Assembly (NCBI GenBank): GCA_037176885.1
Contig: JAWWNJ010000154.1
Coordinates: forward strand, 310,001 to 374,000
Reading direction: 5' to 3'
Length of the DNA stretch: 64,000 nucleotides
Source: Favolaschia claudopus
Taxonomy: Eukaryota; Basidiomycota; Agaricomycetes; Agaricales; Mycenaceae
Part shown: positions 1-10,325 of the stretch, one piece after another
How positions within the stretch are numbered: position 1 is the stretch's first letter
How the letters are laid out: every line of letters starts with the position of its first letter
The notes under the pieces: generated by a model
What the model saw: the letters and a program-made list of their open reading frames with translations, nothing else
Told to the model about the DNA's origin: nothing
The model's database searches: none
Made by a program: the position numbers and the translations under genes

Positions 1-714
1 CAGAGAGAGAGATCGGAGGAGGTAACGCACCCTGGATGCCCTACATCATGCCCTATTGCCGCCACGGCCAACACAAACAAATCGACCCTGGTCAACACTG
101 TTACCAAGTCACCGCTATCGAACGCGCGAGGGCTCGTCCAGGTCGCAGCGGGATTCGGGTCAAGGAGGATGGAAAGCGGCGGAACCATGTCCGCCGCACG
201 GAGATACGAGTAGGTCGCTTGCAAAACGTCCAGAGCATGCTCAAAGTTGTGATACGAGTTCTGCGTGCGGTAGATACGGCGAAGATGGTGTATGAACGGA
301 GGAATTTGAGCTGGAACAGAAGAATGACATCAATTTGCTAGCTGTTATCTATAACAGAACAGACGCACCTGGACCGACACCAACAGCTTCCTCCATGCCC
401 TGTATACGGAATAGAGCGTTGAAAAAGATGACAGCACTGGCTGCGACGTGGTCTTCGTCCGGGAGGGTGCTGGGCTCAAAGTTCCAGCCTTCGAGAGCGG
501 CGATGAGGCGGGGAAGAGATTCAGGTGGGAGACACGGCGATTCGCTGCACCAAATTGAAGATAGCGTGAATACATAGGGCTCAATAACATACCAAGAAGC
601 GGTGTGCTCATTTACGGCGTTGAGGGTCTGGGTGTACATGTCGCTCAACAGTTCGGCGAATCGGGTTCTGTCAATCCGTTCAACACAAATCTGCAAAATA
701 AGGTGGGGGCGCAC
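1..714 (-). CDS. PDE2: 3',5'-cyclic-nucleotide phosphodiesterase, class I (partial)
   Basis: Hydrolyses cAMP/cGMP and so ends cyclic-nucleotide signalling. Reading the minus strand, exons joined by short introns give a peptide with the start of the class I catalytic domain: SYHNFEHALDVLQ (positions about 250-200), then LTRVDLFVLAVAAIGHDVGHPG (about 95-31), written here as the family's HNxxHAxDV and HDxxHPG metal-binding signatures. A GTGCGT donor follows at about position 30, so the rest of the HD domain lies off the left edge. Two upstream introns are visible: about 305-356, and a 48-nt in-frame one near 540-590. The exon upstream of 714 and the true ATG are not resolved. An acidic, low-complexity reading frame continues to about 962 and may be the N-terminus. 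The catalytic identification is firm; the span is approximate. The gene could lower the cAMP made downstream of a G-alpha such as the one at 15 kb. Confidence 0.85.
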
Positions 715-3195
715 TGGATCTGCTCGTCTGCGCCGTGGCCTAGCCAGCCGTGGCCGCCATGGCCGCCGGTGCGTGTCGCGAGACTGAGGCCGCCGATGTC
801 AGCGCTGCGTCGGCGAGCAGCGCGGGTATTTGTGGTATCTGGCGGGGGAAAGAGCAGGCCTCTGTCGTGAGCACACATCTGGCTCTCAGGCTGCCCGTCG
901 TCGTCGTCAGCGGCGGCGGCTACGGCGAGGTCAACGGTTTGGGAGAAGAAATACAAGATCACCGAATTCCCAGGGCTGTGATAAATCCCCCATCAACTGC
1001 CTCGTGTCTGTCATCCCGTTTCGGTCTAGCTGCGCTCATCTCAAGCTGCTTCACTTCAAGATTTATTACTACTCTAGCAATGCTCACCTCTCTTCAGGCA
1101 AGCGGGAATACCACGAATCGTGCACACAAAGCTCTTTTTTTCTTTTCTTTTTGCCTCGATTTTCGCCGGTACACATTCTGCTTGACTTGTTCAAGTTTTC
1201 TGGGCAAAATCCACTTGAAATGCTGGGCTCGTTCGTCTAGGACAACAAAAATTTCGCATACACCATTCCGGATCCTGAGTGCAAGTTTTCCTTCACCCTC
1301 CCAACTCCCGCGGAAAGTGTCCGTGCTCGTGTGCTCCAGTATCATACGCCACCGTCAGGTTTACTCCGGAAACTGTGGGTACTCTATTGCATCCTGCCTC
1401 CGCATGTCTCTGCCTCTAAGTAAGTCACTCCCCTCCGAATGGCAACTACAGGGAGCCAAGTTTTTCTCGTTCTGCTGTACTTCCCCCGAACTGTGACCGC
1501 GAGAATCATTATTTCGGGCGCCGAGTCTCTTCTTCCCGGGAATAAGAGGGCATAGAACCGAAGACATTCGAAGCAGTGGGATGCACACAATACACACAAC
1601 ACACGCGCTCCACAACTACCACCGTCAACGCGGCCATGTCTTGACAGTGTGTTACAATCTGCACACTTCCTCCGAATCCTTCCTCGAATCGGAGTCGCAC
1701 GGTCAAGAAACGGGACAGCGCGAGGATCTCGAAATATTATGTACTGATTCCTGATCGGGATTTATCAACCCCCATCTTGAACCTGCATTCAACATTGAAG
1801 AGTAGGTCAACATATGTGTCGGGAAACTACTCGATCCGTTTCCTCCGCTTTGTATGCATTAAACATTTTCCAAAGTCTATGATTTATGCTACTAATACGA
1901 CAACGGCAGACTCAACATTCAGCTAACGATCTCCGAGTCCTCCCAAGTTCCTAGCCTTCAAAGGATTAGTAGCATAGACATGGCATCCATTAAGTAACAT
2001 GTCGTCCCTTCTCTTTAAATTCCCTCCGGCGTCGATGTGGGTCGACATCCGCCAAGCATCGCGATCCGACAGGATCCTTCGAACATGAACATCGTACATC
2101 CATACAACCGCTGACAGCATACAAATGATTTTCCCCATGCCAGTCCAACCACTCCTACATACGTAACTCGAGTCCACGTCGCAAAAGATATCTGTTCATC
2201 CCGCCTCCGTCGTAAATGCCACGTCCCCGTTCCGCCGTCGGGGGCCTCATGATTACTTGCGCGCGCCTGTTTGCAGGGTCCGTCTTATACAGCTCCGAAT
2301 CTCACACTGAGCTTGCCGTGTTTTTCGGGCGGTCCCAACTCCAACCGTGTCAGTGAGAATTTCAATATTGAAACCTCGCCGCCTCAGACTGGGCTTCGAG
2401 TTGATAGCTTGTGCAATATGCAATGTGAACTATTATTCACTCTATTTGCGGGTACCGGAGATGTTTCCTCAGCTGAGGCCTGAATCAACCGCATGGCACC
2501 ACCTCGAGAGTCGAAATTCGGTAATCGTAGGTATGTCTAGATCTGAACTAAACACCCGCAGGCTAATCTTGAATGGCTTTCCTATTCGCCCAGCCAATTC
2601 ACAGGGTACGCACAGGCTTTATGCCGTCCACGAATGCTGAGCTTGACTTGTCGACCTGATATAGTATCCAGCACAATGACATGGTCGTATCTTCCTCAAC
2701 CACGCCACCGTCAACCTCAGACTTCCCTCACCAACCCGCAAGTGGTGTCTGCGGGAGATATCACCGCAATGCAACGTCTCATTCAAAATTTCGACGCGAT
2801 TCTCTGACACCTTATCGCTTTGAACCCGCATTGCGGTGCGAATTTCGCAAATTCAACCGTGGGAACATGCAGAGTCGTTCGTCGGAATCGATGCTTCCAA
2901 AAATTACAACCCCCACACCTCATTGATAGTATTTTTACCTTCGCCGACGCTTACATACTTGGACCCACGTCCATGCGGTAACTGGAGAGTGGAACCCAAA
3001 ATTGTTTGCTCGTGAGCTAGCGAGTGTCTCCGACTTGATCCATACCTCCGTATTCTCTTAAGGTCGGTATGCGAGTCAAACCTAGAGGAACGATATGGCT
3101 TGCTCAAATGAGCTCGAGTTTAATATAGATAAAACAAGGCTACGGGATGCGACATCTTATGATCATGACTGCCTTCGCTATTCCACCGTCTCCCA
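715..3195. other. Interval with no resolved gene (possible 5' end of the phosphodiesterase gene)
   Basis: About 2.5 kb. The first 250-1000 bases may hold 5' exons of the phosphodiesterase gene: a minus-strand frame at 1094-1345 has a plausible composition but no family match that I recognise, and it joins nothing with certainty. From about 1.7 to 3.2 kb only short frames are present on both strands, without consistent splice joins. I see no tRNA, transposon ends or long repeats here. Confidence 0.4.
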
Positions 3196-5623
3196 TTACC
3201 TAGAATACTTCACGAATTTCAACCGCGGCCGCCATCGTACACCGTCAGGCCCATGAAGGTGAACATTTCTCTCCAACAAACTCTCCGCCCATTCCACCCA
3301 TTTGCTGCGAGATACTTCCGGGCTGGCAAAACATGTCCAATCAGGAGAACTGTGTCGAACATAGATGATTCAAGACTTACCCAGTCACTGGCCACGTGCA
3401 AAACGGATGCTCGATCTCCCGCAGAGCAGGGAAAGATGAGGTAGAACACAATTTCTCCATCAATTGACCAAGTAGCTCTTCATGAGGTTGTGCCAGCCTT
3501 TTCAGAAGGTCAGTATATGCAAGAGACATTGAAACAGGCGCTATAAGTCACCCTTGATACTTGGACATGCACTTGAACACAATGCGCTCTAACGATGCAT
3601 GGATTTTCGAAGTTTTAACGCAGGAAGCGCTTGCAGGGAACTGTGGACAGTGAGCCACATGAATGGGAACAGAGAAGAGAAATATGTCACACATCGTTAT
3701 CCCATGCGATAACCAATGTAGTTAACGAAGGGCAGTTGCGCCATATCGCGAACTGTCGGCTCTGGATTTGATTCTCAAACAGCGTCAGTTGTTTGATCTT
3801 TGAGCCGTGTTTTTCGAAGAATTTTGCAGCCCCATCGACAGCGGCAGAGTCAAACACAACGGTTTCCAACGAGGGCAAACTGCCATACAGTATTGAGTGT
3901 CCCATGAGCTGTTTCAGAAGAAGAAAAAAAAAACACGTACTTCATGCGTGTTAATACGCTGAAGAACGAATTGGCGCATGCGCCAATCGAGAGAGCCACC
4001 AGCGCACTGAACGCATCCAGATGAATCCCTTGAGCGCTGGTTTCGAATTCGGTCTTCGAGTTCCAACCAAACTCCTGCATCTCAGAAAACCGAGCGAAGA
4101 TCTGTGGACTGACCCCTGGCTTCTTGGAGGATTTCCCAATCTTCACACCATGGAGGCGCAGCAGAGAGGCTCCCGCCAATTCAACGAACCCCTCGAATGT
4201 CTTCCAGGGCAAAGCCGGAGCCAGTGGACCGGCATACACTTCTTTTAGCCCCGGCGTGTATTCAGCCAGCTTTCGCAAGTCCTCCGGCTTGTAGCCGTCG
4301 TCAAGGAACAGAGTCTGAACATGCTGCCCGAGGGAAGGATGCTGCTTCAAATGACGTTTTAGAGCGAATGAATTGGCTCCGGATAATCGAATATTTGCGT
4401 AAAAGAGCGGAGTGCCGAGCCGCTAAAAATTATACATAGAATTCAGTAATGCGCCCGTGTCAAAGTCATAATGAGATACCGCAAACATCTTGCACACCAG
4501 GAGTGGTGCAACATCGGTGGGAACACTCGAATCGCTGGAATGGTAAATTTGATACTTTGCCTGATATCCACCACGTTCCATAGCGAAAAACAGTATGCGG
4601 CTCCAGATAGCGTCCTCTTGAATAGGATTGGCGGCAAGTGTTGCGGGGTATGTGAAGGGGGCAAGTTCTGATCGGACAGTGTCCGCAACGGAGGAGGAGG
4701 GACTAAATTCGGACGATCAAGGTTGAACGCTGCAGACAGAGTATTGAGAATCACCTCTCATCTTCGATGGCCACGAGTGATTGAATAATGGGGTCTGCCT
4801 TCAGCACATTGTGGAAAGCCTCTCGCTGGGAAGAATTTGAACGTGGAAGGAGCCGAATACATTCCAAAGTCGGGTTTGCGGACACCGTTCGCACATATGT
4901 AGGAATAGTCTTGAGGTATTCTTGAGGATCCCAGATCACCAGTGTGTTGAGAGCTGGAGCCAACCTCAATGATTCCCATATCGAGGGAACATGTATCCCA
5001 TGTGGTATTTGGAACTGGGTCTGAGTAAGGTGCGCTTGAGCGGAAGAAACAACACGAGAAAAGCGGTAATATACTACCATATGTTTCCAGGCCACCAGAC
5101 ATTCCGCGACTGTCTCGCACAGAGCTTTCGCGTTCCAGTCCGGTCCGGGTGTTTGGCGGCTCAAAGGGCCTATGTCAAGGATAACGCGGATGGGATCCAG
5201 TAACGGAAGACCGCGACACAGGCCAGTCGCATTGTCGGGGCGGGGGATATCCAAGGAAATGTAAATATCCGTGATGTTGGGTGAATTCTTGAGGATCTTG
5301 TGCATCAAAATGCCAAATCCACCCTCGACGCGCAGCTTTTTTATGAACCGGCCAAGCTCAGGGTTGGCGGTTAGAGTAGCAGCCAACGCCTGCGCTTGAG
5401 CTTTGGAGCCTACATTTACCACGTTATAGAGCAACGGCGTGGCTACACGCAGCCAATTTTTGCAAACGACCAAATACGCAGAACTCGACTCGGAAAAGTT
5501 CATGAAAGGTGAATCTTTTTGGTCACGGCGGTACATGGTTGAGAACGCGTCATCCGACACACGAAGAGCGGGGGCCAGGATTTCAGAGATGATCTCGTCA
5601 GGCAAGCTATTTGCCACAGACAT
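3196..5623 (-). CDS. F-box protein, tandem paralogue A
   Basis: Predicted substrate adaptor of an SCF ubiquitin ligase. The N-terminus (start at 5623, MSVANSLPDEIISEIL) is an F-box-like segment of about 60 residues ending in VVCKNWLRVATPLLYNVV. It is followed by leucine-rich, LRR-like stretches (LRLAPALNTLVIWDPQEYL near 4920, WRNCPSLTTLVIAWDN near 3720). At least six introns of about 50 nt separate the exons. The last exon encodes SKWVEWAESLLERNVHL...WRPRLKFVKYSR and stops at 3196-3198. The product is roughly 650 residues. Every exon has a counterpart in the next gene upstream (5876-8282) in the same order, so the two are tandem duplicates. An upstream TTG-led extension exists, but the ATG at 5623 aligns best with the paralogue start. 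The substrate is unknown. The F-box assignment rests on the N-terminal pattern, not a database hit. Confidence 0.8.
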
Positions 5624-5875
5624 CGTTGTCAACTTGGTCGTCAAAGTTTGGAATGGCTCGGCTCTTGCCGGTGATGTGCATAGCCACTATGATGGGAAGA
5701 TTCCAAGCCACAAACATTCAAAACAACACCCGAGCTCAAGCTTCACTCGACGAAAAGAATTCATGTATATACCAAGAGACTGCTAATTCCAGTCGCAGCA
5801 GAAAAAATGGCTATAGTCGAGCACATGCAACAGAATACCATAGTATACCGTACAAGATGAAGTTGATGAACCGAA

Positions 5876-8282
5876 TCATCGTCTGCCTTTGGTCACAAAT
5901 TTCAGCCGCGGCCGCCAGTGCACACCATCAAGACCAACGAGATGAACATCTCGCTCCGATAAACTCTCCGCCCACTTCACCCATTTGCTACTTGATATAT
6001 CAGGGCTGTGAAAAGAAAACGTCTAGTTAAAACTCTGTGCTGACTACTGGAAAAGACATACTCATTTATCGGCCAGTGGCAAAAGGGATGGTTGACCTCC
6101 CGTAAGGCGGGAAAGGACGCTGTGGATCGTAGTGCCTCCATCAACTTACCGAAATTCTTTTCGTGTGGCTGTTTCAATCTGTTCAAGACTTGAGTAACAC
6201 GCGGTGAGCATTGAGACGATTTCGCCTGTCACCGGTAGTAGCGATTCTGGGGGGCGAATACAATGCGGTTGAGATTCGCATGGGTTTGAGAAGTCGTGAG
6301 ACAGGAGGCGGTTGCAGGATGCTTGAATACTTTAAATTAATAACAGGAACTTTGACAAACGAAGCTGTGATACGCACTTGGTTGTCGCAGAAAATGGTCA
6401 ACTCAGTGAGGGAAGGACAGTTGCGCCAGATGTCAAGAGAAGAATCTTGGGTGTAATGCTCATAAAGTTTCAACTTTCTGAGTTTCGCGCCATGTGTTTG
6501 GAAAAATTTGGCGCCGCCGTCGATATGAGCGGAATTGAAGATAGCTGTCTCCAGTGAGGGCAAACTGGTAAGAAGTTCTTTATTACACATTACCATGCGA
6601 AACAAAAGTGAAGGCTCACTTCATCGACGCCAACGTATCGTAGAACGAGTTGGGACATGCACCAACGGTTAGCGTGACGAGCGAACTGAATGCATTGTGC
6701 GGAACCGACTCGGGTGCTGTATCAAATTCTGTTTTTGAATTCCAATCTAACTCCCGAAGTTCAAGAAAGCTGGAGAATATTTGCGAGCTGTTGGCGTTTT
6801 TCGGGCCGACAGCTACAGACAAGCCATGCATAGACCGCAGAGAGGGCCCAACCAATTGACACAACTTGATGAACGCCGGCCAGCTCAAGGTCCCAAAATG
6901 TGAGCTTGCACGCAAGACTCTGAGCGCGGGGGTGTAAGCGATCAAGCTTCTCAGGTGAGCCACATCACAGTCATAGCCGAAAAAAAGAGATCGAACTCGA
7001 TGGCCAAGCGAAGGTTGTCGCTTGAATTGTGAGATGATCGCAGGGAAGTTGGTGTTGTGAAGAGTCAGATCGTTGAAAAGTTCCGGTACACCGAGGCGCT
7101 AATATGCAGATTGACCATCAGCAACGAACTTGATCGAGGACGTGAAACATACCGCGAACATCTTGCACGTCAAAAGCGGCGCGATCCGGGAAGGGAGACT
7201 GGAATTGCGAATGTGAAATCCTTGTTGCGAAGAACTGAGAGCAAAAGATAGTATGCAGCTCCAAATAACATCTTCTTGAGCAGGATCAGCCTTCAATTTT
7301 GCGGGGTAGTACGCAACACCCGCTTCGGCGACATCTGTAGACAGAACAAGACTATGCAAGTGAGTTCTCAAGCTCAGCGGTATCATTTCATATATTACCT
7401 TTCGTCTTCAACATGCAAGAGGAATTTCAATTTTGAGTCTGCCTTCATCTCGTCGTACAGCGCCTTTCGAACCGAATATTTCGAATCAGGAAGAATCTGT
7501 ATGCGTTTTAAATTTGGGTTTGCGGACACCGTTCGCATATACATAGGAATGGTGCTGAGGTATTTTTGAGGATCCCAGATTACCAGTGTGTTGAGAGCTG
7601 GAGCCAGCTTCAAGGAATCACCCATGGAAATACTAGTCATGTACCCGGCACTCAATTGATCTGGCATTTGGAACAAAACCTAGGCGGACAGTGCGACACC
7701 TCAGTCAAAGAAAACTCCAATGAACGAGTGCAGCCTTACCAGGTGTTTCCACTTCAAAAGGCATTCCACGAGTGTTGAGAGGAGTTTTTGCCCATTTTGG
7801 GGGACTGAATAGTAGCTCGAGGGGCCGAAGTCGAGGATGACACGGATGGGGTCTAGTAAAGGAAGACCACGACACAGGCCAGTCGCATTGTCAGGGGAAT
7901 GGATATCCAGGGAGATGTAGATATCGGTTATGTTCGGTGAAAACTTGAGAACTTTGTGCATTGAAATCGCATATCCGCCCTCGACGCGCAGCTTTTTGAT
8001 GAACCGACCAAGTTCAGGGTTGGCAGCTAGAGTGGCAGCCAATGCCTGCGCCTGGGCTTTGGAACGTAGAGCTACCACGTTATAGAGCAACGGCGTGGCG
8101 ACACGCAGCCAGTTTTTGCAAACGACCAAATACGCAGAACTCGACTCGGAAAAGTTCATGAAAGGCGAATCCGTTTGGCCAATGCGGTACATGGTTGAAA
8201 ACGCGTCATCGGACACACGAAGAGCGGGGGTCAGGATTTCAGAGATGATCTCGTCAGGCAAGCTGTTGACCACAGGCAACAT
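5876..8282 (-). CDS. F-box protein, tandem paralogue B
   Basis: Second copy of the F-box gene, starting at 8282 (MLPVVNSLPDEIISEILTPAL) and ending with KWVKWAESLSERDVHLVG...WRPRLKFVTKGRR, stop at 5876-5878. The N-terminal 190 residues are close to copy A (shared VVCKNWLRVATPLLYNVV and TGLCRGLPLLDPIRVILD). The middle and C-terminal exons have diverged more (NLEF-type leucine-rich blocks, PSLTELTIFCDNQ against PSLTTLVIAWDN). Exon order and intron positions match copy A. The gene is about 250 bp upstream of copy A on the same strand, and its ATG is only 65 bp from the ATG of the oppositely oriented METTL16 gene. Unequal conservation along the pair suggests recent gene conversion at the 5' end or selection on the F-box; that is inference. 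No disabling change is seen, but the exons around 6180-6400 were hard to join with certainty. Confidence 0.78.
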
Positions 8283-8347
8283 AGTGGTTAAGGTTTAAGA
8301 ACACCTCCAAGCCGGCTTTTGCCGGACGCCCATCACTGACAGACAAC
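8283..8347. promoter_or_regulatory. 65-bp divergent intergenic region
   Basis: This is all that separates the ATG of F-box copy B (minus) from the ATG of the METTL16 homologue (plus). At least the 5' UTRs must overlap or be very short, so the two genes probably share a bidirectional promoter or initiate inside each other. No TATA element is visible. Confidence 0.5.
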
Positions 8348-10222
8348 ATGCATCCAAGGAATCCGTACCGAACGCCTCCGGATTTTTTCCAGCTCGCGGA
8401 ATCGTATCCTCCATTGGAACCATGGTTGGTACACTGCCAGCTACTGCAAGCTGGCTTGCTTCTCTGTCTCTTGTTGCAGTCTTATATCTGTTTCTGGCGG
8501 CCATTCAATCGACTTCAAAGACGAGAATTCTCAGAGGCATGTGCACAGAGTTCATGTCCTAAGCTTCGTCTTCATATGTGCGCAGACGCCTGACAGAAGC
8601 GCTCCTCCATCGTGATTTCAATATTTCTCTCAATGTACCGACGAATCGACTTTGTCCTCCAGTGAGCCTTGTGATAGTGCTTCAACGAACCATTGACAAT
8701 GAGTCTAGGTACCCAACAGGTTGAGAATCTACCTCCGTCTCGTGAAATACTAACCGCAAACTTTAAGACTCAACTACGTCTTATGGATTCAAGACATCCT
8801 CTCCGCGACCGGACTCTCCGAAGGAACGACTGTTCTCGGCTTGGATATGTGCGCTAATCAGTCGTTACTCGGTCTTCTCTTGTTGACGATTCGCAGCGGA
8901 ACCGGAGCGTCTGCGATTTATCCGCTTCTCTCATGCAGCTTGAATCCTAGTTGGTCTTTCATCGCAACAGGTATCTATTTTCCGTCGCATCCTCCTTCCT
9001 TGGCACTTACTGAAGGATAATAAGCCAGACGTCGACAAGGTTTCCCTGAGCTTCGCTCGATCCAATGTGGAGAAAAATGGTCTTTCAGCGAGAATTCAAA
9101 TTTGCGAAACTACTCCACAGGCTCCGATTTTTTCTCCCTTGCAAGACCCCAACGTCAGGTAAACCACAGCCATGGTCCTTCCGTAGGTATTTCTCTGGCT
9201 GACTCCCGTTAGAGTCGATTTCACGATGTGCAATCCTCCGTTCTACAGCAGCCACGAGGATGTTGCCGCCTCGGCCGAGGCCAAAGAATTCGAGCCAAAT
9301 GCTGTATGGTCCACATTTCTCTCAAACTTCATACGAGTCTCACTTCTTCAGGTTTGTACTGGCGCCGACGTCGAAATGATCACAGAAGGAGGAGAATCTG
9401 CCTTCGTCGGCCGAATGGTCATTGAAAGTGTCGATATTGGAACTCGATGCCGGTAAATAATATTGCTCGCTGGATGAATATCGTTTGAGCCTGACCCCAC
9501 GGAGATGGTACACGTCAATGTTAGGCAAGATGTCTTCTCTCACTCAAGTCGTAACCTCGATACGGGAACACAATGTCAGTCGCTTGTTTCCCGAGATGGC
9601 TGGAATAACATACTGAACTTTCGGTCAGATTGAGAACTACGGGATAACGGAATTCGTCCAAGGATCGACGAGGCGCTGGGCCATTGTCTGGTCATTCACT
9701 GACTTTCGACTACCAGATGTGAGAGCCATTAATATTCTCCCCACTTCATCCACATCGGAGCTTATCACTTTCCAGAGTATAGCACGAATCACAAACCCCC
9801 AGTTACAGAACCTCATGCCACCCCGAAACACCCTCCGACAACCGGTTCGCGTCCTTAATCGAGACGCAGAACACCTGAACAACCTCCTGGCCTCAGTGCT
9901 AGCGGTCGTTGAAGGCGCTCATGTCGAGCAGCTGGAAGGATCCACAGAGAACCCATCCAGCTTCATGGTGTACGCATCCAGTAACACCTGGTCCCGAGCT
10001 GCGCGGCGGAAGCAGAAACGAGATCCGGGTCAAGCACCAGCAGCGGAAGTCAACCTCGTTTGCTCCCTACAGTGGATCCTCCCAGATCCTGATGCCGATA
10101 ACGAGTCTCGAGGCGGAGAAGTTATCTTGGAATGCCAGTGGGTGCGGGGTAAAGACCGTAGTTTGTTCGAGGGATTCGCCAGTCATGTAAGCAGAAAGGT
10201 GACAGAAGCTGTTGCGCGTTGA
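8348..10222 (+). CDS. METTL16: METTL16/METT-10-type RNA N6-adenosine methyltransferase
   Basis: Expected to use S-adenosylmethionine to methylate U6 snRNA (and possibly other structured RNAs) at adenosine N6. The protein begins [21 protein letters not shown], as in the family. It then shows [11 protein letters not shown], the SAM-binding [15 protein letters not shown] (after splicing at about 8848-8896), [18 protein letters not shown], the catalytic NPPF ([16 protein letters not shown], 9225-9272), [13 protein letters not shown], and [19 protein letters not shown], all in METTL16 order. A C-terminal extension runs to the TGA at 10220-10222. At least eight short introns are present. One is GC-AG (8537-8585), and the exon at 8709-8719 is only 11 nt; both are needed to keep the frame through [10 protein letters not shown]...CPPVPNRLNY. 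Head-to-head with F-box copy B; convergent with Sec24, about 100 bp between stops. Confidence 0.93.
8537..8585 (+). other. GC-AG intron in the METTL16 homologue
   Basis: The exon ends CTCAGAG and the intron starts GCATGT and ends GTGCGCAG (49 nt). Using the nearby GT at 8541 instead puts the next exon out of frame and loses the family segment [11 protein letters not shown]. Confidence 0.7.
8709..8719 (+). other. 11-nt microexon in the METTL16 homologue
   Basis: The sequence GTACCCAACAG lies between an acceptor (GAGTCTAG) and a donor (GTTGAGAATC). It supplies residues V-P-N-R in CPPVPNRLNYV, matching the family pattern before LNY. Without it the flanking exons do not join in frame with the conserved text. 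Confidence 0.65.
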
Positions 10223-10325
10223 GTTGGGTCAACGTTGAGATACCACCAACGAAGCACGCAATGATTTGTCGTCAATGCTGATGTCTATATACCTCTCCCT
10301 TCGACAACTTGAAAGCAAGAAAAGA

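Noticed and set aside
750..1496. 248-codon plus-strand open frame
   Set aside because: Ala/Ser/Cys-rich composition, no motif, and antisense to the likely 5' part of the phosphodiesterase gene. Treated as a chance frame.
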